64,000 nt of DNA, taken from positions 78,501-142,500 of the forward strand of contig JAODUO010001701.1 in NCBI GenBank assembly GCA_025642075.2. Reading direction: 5' to 3'. Origin of the DNA: Ridgeia piscesae (taxonomy: Eukaryota > Annelida > Polychaeta > Sabellida > Siboglinidae). The translations under genes were made by a program, and so were the position numbers. Below, piece by piece: positions 1-64,000 of this stretch; position 1 is the first letter of the stretch, and each line of letters starts with the position of its first letter. The notes under the pieces were generated by a model. It was not told where the DNA came from and did no database searches. It saw only the letters and a list, made by a program, of their open reading frames with translations.

Positions 1-707
1 CCAGCAGCACTTTTACTAATATTGTCACCTTCATCCGTTGTTGTCATCAATGCCGTTATCATTATAATCATCATCGTTATCATTATAATCATAGTCTTTA
101 TTGGCTGTATCATAATAATCATCACATTATATTATCATCATTTTAGTATTGTGATTGCTGCCTCACACAAAGTACACAGGAATGCAAGCAACTGTGCATG
201 TGTGTGTTAAATGCATGCATATGTGCCTGCCTAATCTACACGACTTCTTTCTGGATATTTTCCGCGCCTGTAGACAGATCTGCTAGACTGTCTGCGCCTT
301 ATAGACTCATTTGAACTGTTTAAGTCTAATTTAAAAACAGATCTTTTTAAGGCCACATTTGTAAACTTCTTGATGTGTAATGTAATGAGTTTGTTTTAAC
401 TATGATTATAGTTTCTAAAATAACTGTTGTATCTTTTTTATTAATTACTAACTTATTAATATATTCTATTATTCATTTATTATTTCATTTATTAATTTAT
501 TGCTGATATTTTAGGTTATACATTACAATTCTTAGAAGCTTTATATTCTGGATATACTGCACTTTCTAAATAAAATTATTATCATATAGTGAATGTGATT
601 CTGTTAAAATTCCATGAGAAACAACAGTGTTTTAAAAAGTTTGCTGCTAATCTTTTGAAAAACGTGCCCTTAATCATAACTCATTTGCTGTCCTGGTTTA
701 TTTTCAG
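1..707 (+). other. Intron sequence upstream of the first exon
   Basis: AT-rich intron. 40-160 is a degenerate ATC/ATT trinucleotide tract. No exon, RNA gene or recognisable mobile element is seen. It ends in the acceptor TTTTCAG at 701-707. Confidence 0.6.
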
Positions 708-61797
<61,090 letters not shown>

Positions 61798-63780
61798 TGG
61801 ACAGAATGCATCCAAGATGACGGTCTGGAATAAATGGCAACATGACAATGGAACCGAACAACGACAACGATGACTATAACTTCCTTTTATCTTATACTAC
61901 TCACTTATACCACACCCGTAGTGTCTCAGGTACGACACACTAACAATGCAACTCATAAATTGTCACAAGGGCTTTACTACCAATGTGTTTTCCACTTAAT
62001 GTAATGTAATAATAAGATGTAATGTTTTATTGATTAACAGTAGAGTAAGTTAGAGTGAAATGGAACTAATGTAGGGTTTCTTACTATTGCATTTTTATGG
62101 TAACCTGTTTACGGTTTTGTTATATCAAAGCCAGGTTCATGGTACTCTGTGTAATAGCATGTCTTAGTATATTCAATATAATTCACAATTCACATTGAGA
62201 ATCCGTTTTGAATATAATTATGCCACGTTTCCATGTTGTAACTTTTCATGACATGAACTATCTTGTTGTGTAAAAACACATCCTACACAATATATGTTTT
62301 TACTTTGTTGGTTGTTTTCATTGTCACTGGAAATGATCTTACAACGTCTGGTATTTTGAAATAGCCAGTGCAAGTAGGCTGTGTTAAAGTCGTCAATGTT
62401 GTATTGAGTGCAGAAATCTTAGTTGAGTTTCTAAAAATGTTTTACTCACTTGAGTTGACATTGTAACATGACATTTTATAAGATATTTTAATATAATGGG
62501 ATATTTTGTATAGTTTGTTTTTTCCAGGTAGACATGTTAGCATACATAGAAGTTTTTCACATTCTAAGCATCTTGAAAGTTTGAGTTTATTGCACTGGCA
62601 GCATTCAACTAGGTCTACGATTGATTCATCTTTAAAGATATATGAAAATAATGTTTTTTATATGCTTACGTAGTATATTATAACTGAGGGATATGTTTTG
62701 TAACACTATGTATTCGAAGGAACTAATATTATTGCACTTATTGTGTAGGGAGATTGACCAATTTTCTATATCGCTTTCACCCTGTTTTTTTTTTGTACAG
62801 TTGATATAAAAAAATCATCAAAAAAGCTGAATTCCAAGATACCCTTTATTTTGATTTCAAAAGACGACATAGTATAGAAATGTTCTTAAAATACACATAA
62901 TATTTATATTTTCGCTGACATTAAAGCAGACATGGAAGTGAAACAGTTGGCAGCAAACTAGCTTCGAATGGTTTTAATAAAGAAAATAGCATTCAATGTG
63001 TTATCGATTCTGACACCAGAGCACATTATTGTGAATTGGTGTAGCTTTGAATGACAATTAACATTTCTATGTAAATATATTGTGGTTCTGGAGCGATATA
63101 GAGGACTGTATAGGGCACTAAAACATATTGCAACAAAATAATGTATCTACCTTGATTGGGTTAAGGTATTGTCCATTTATATGGCTTCTGTAAAGCAATA
63201 GAAAACGTGCCGCATTGTCATTGGTTGTGCAGGAATATTGTGTACACATGTCAGGTAATGTACATGTATAATCAATATGATGCGCCAAGAGGGATATACG
63301 ACAATAAATGGTATGATAAAAATATTGTGTCCTGTTTCCATGCAGTGAGAACTGCTTACCCACAAGATCGCATGGTTACCACATCAGATTAGTGACTTTA
63401 TACTTTAAAGGTGTTCCTTCCACTCGATGTTTTGCACACACACACACACCGCATTTAAGGTGAATGTTTACGAACATTAATATCAACTACCAGGTAGTAT
63501 CCATTTTGGATAATTGCGCAAGTTTTTATATGTAAAATCTTTATAAAATTACCCAAACAGTTATATGCATGTACAGTTAATTGATTGAATTAACAATTTT
63601 TCTGTTGATGCAATCTAATTTGTGGAATGGCATGACGTTGCAATGTACAACCTGGTCGACAAGAGGATAATGTACAGTAAATGTCCAGTTGAAATGTTTA
63701 GAAGCGAAATATCAACCACGCAGTTGGCATTTTGCGCATGCTACCAGATCTAATAACTACATTTATTTTGCCCACCGTAA
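61798..63780 (+). other. 3' UTR and downstream sequence
   Basis: AATAAA hexamers at 61829-61834, 62976-62981 and 63303-63308 are candidate polyadenylation signals. The first is very close to the stop, so a later one is likelier for a long 3' UTR. No other gene, RNA or mobile element is recognised. Confidence 0.5.
62976..62981 (+). promoter_or_regulatory. Candidate polyadenylation signal (AATAAA)
   Basis: TTTTAATAAAGAAAA about 1.2 kb after the stop codon. Choice among the hexamers cannot be made without transcripts. Confidence 0.35.
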
Positions 63781-63785
63781 AACAG

Positions 63786-63854
63786 GAGACATTTGACAAT
63801 CTCAAGAACAAAGACAACAAAATGCAGGATAACCTCAACAAAGTACAAGAGTAG
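63786..63854 (+). other. Weak exon-like segment near the window end
   Basis: After GTAAAACAG the frame reads ETFDNLKNKDNKMQDNLNKV-QE, then TAG at 63852-63854. The Asn/Lys/Asp-rich, helix-like reading could be a terminal exon of another transcript or pure chance. No upstream partner is visible and the acceptor is poor. Confidence 0.15.
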
Positions 63855-64000
63855 GCAAAGTATTAGAAAACAGCATTCAGTCCCAGAAACTGTGCGGTCT
63901 GTGCAATCAGCCAGAAGCAACATTTAACTACATCTATCTAACTACGCCAAAAATAACGACAAGTACACTGGAGTTACAATAAATAACAACATCTTATATG

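Overview
The window is eukaryotic. It carries short exons with GT/AG borders, long AT-rich introns, tRNA-derived SINEs, LINE fragments, inverted-repeat DNA elements and long microsatellites. There is no prokaryotic gene organisation. The domain content and repeats suggest a marine invertebrate, possibly lophotrochozoan, but I cannot name the species.

Almost the whole window (708-61797, + strand) is one gene whose 5' end lies outside it. Splicing the supported exons gives an uninterrupted frame of about 2,340 residues that ends at TAA 61795-61797. Domain order: two EGF-like modules (708-3362); NIDO (3979-8034 and into the next exon); AMOP (8430-9393); a VWD domain with a GDPH motif and its C-terminal extension (9880-12189); an Ig/cadherin-like segment (14778-15759); a long series of EGF-like modules (15593-44214); a repeated Ser/Thr-rich exon (45452-52017); two SEA domains (52666-56831); a 7-residue microexon; a transmembrane exon (59387-59534); and a cytoplasmic tail (59906-61797). 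NIDO-AMOP-VWD-EGF is the core of the MUC4-like membrane mucin family. The SEA pair and the very long EGF array are additions to that core. The product should be a large cell-surface glycoprotein.

The gene is unusually repetitive in three places. (1) 15560-19916 is duplicated almost exactly as 19917-24258, with a reading-frame conflict at the first duplicated exon. (2) 31.5-40.2 kb is an array of a ~1.29 kb unit carrying one EGF exon. (3) 45.2-52.1 kb is an array of a ~1.51 kb unit carrying one Ser/Thr-rich exon. Both arrays contain an interior block (about 34.0-37.0 kb and 46.8-48.8 kb) whose copies are riddled with small deletions, and the first block ends in a 65-base poly-A tract. This looks more like unresolved long-read consensus than biology. 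Because nearly all EGF and mucin exons are phase 1-1, damaged copies can be skipped without loss of frame.

Other points: a possible alternative last exon (59009-59073) encodes a GPI-signal-like hydrophobic tail and would compete with the transmembrane exon. Introns hold SINEs, LINE fragments, at least three inverted-repeat DNA elements and a ~390 bp GT tract. Downstream of 61797 I see 3' UTR and intergenic sequence, plus one very weak exon-like segment near the window end.
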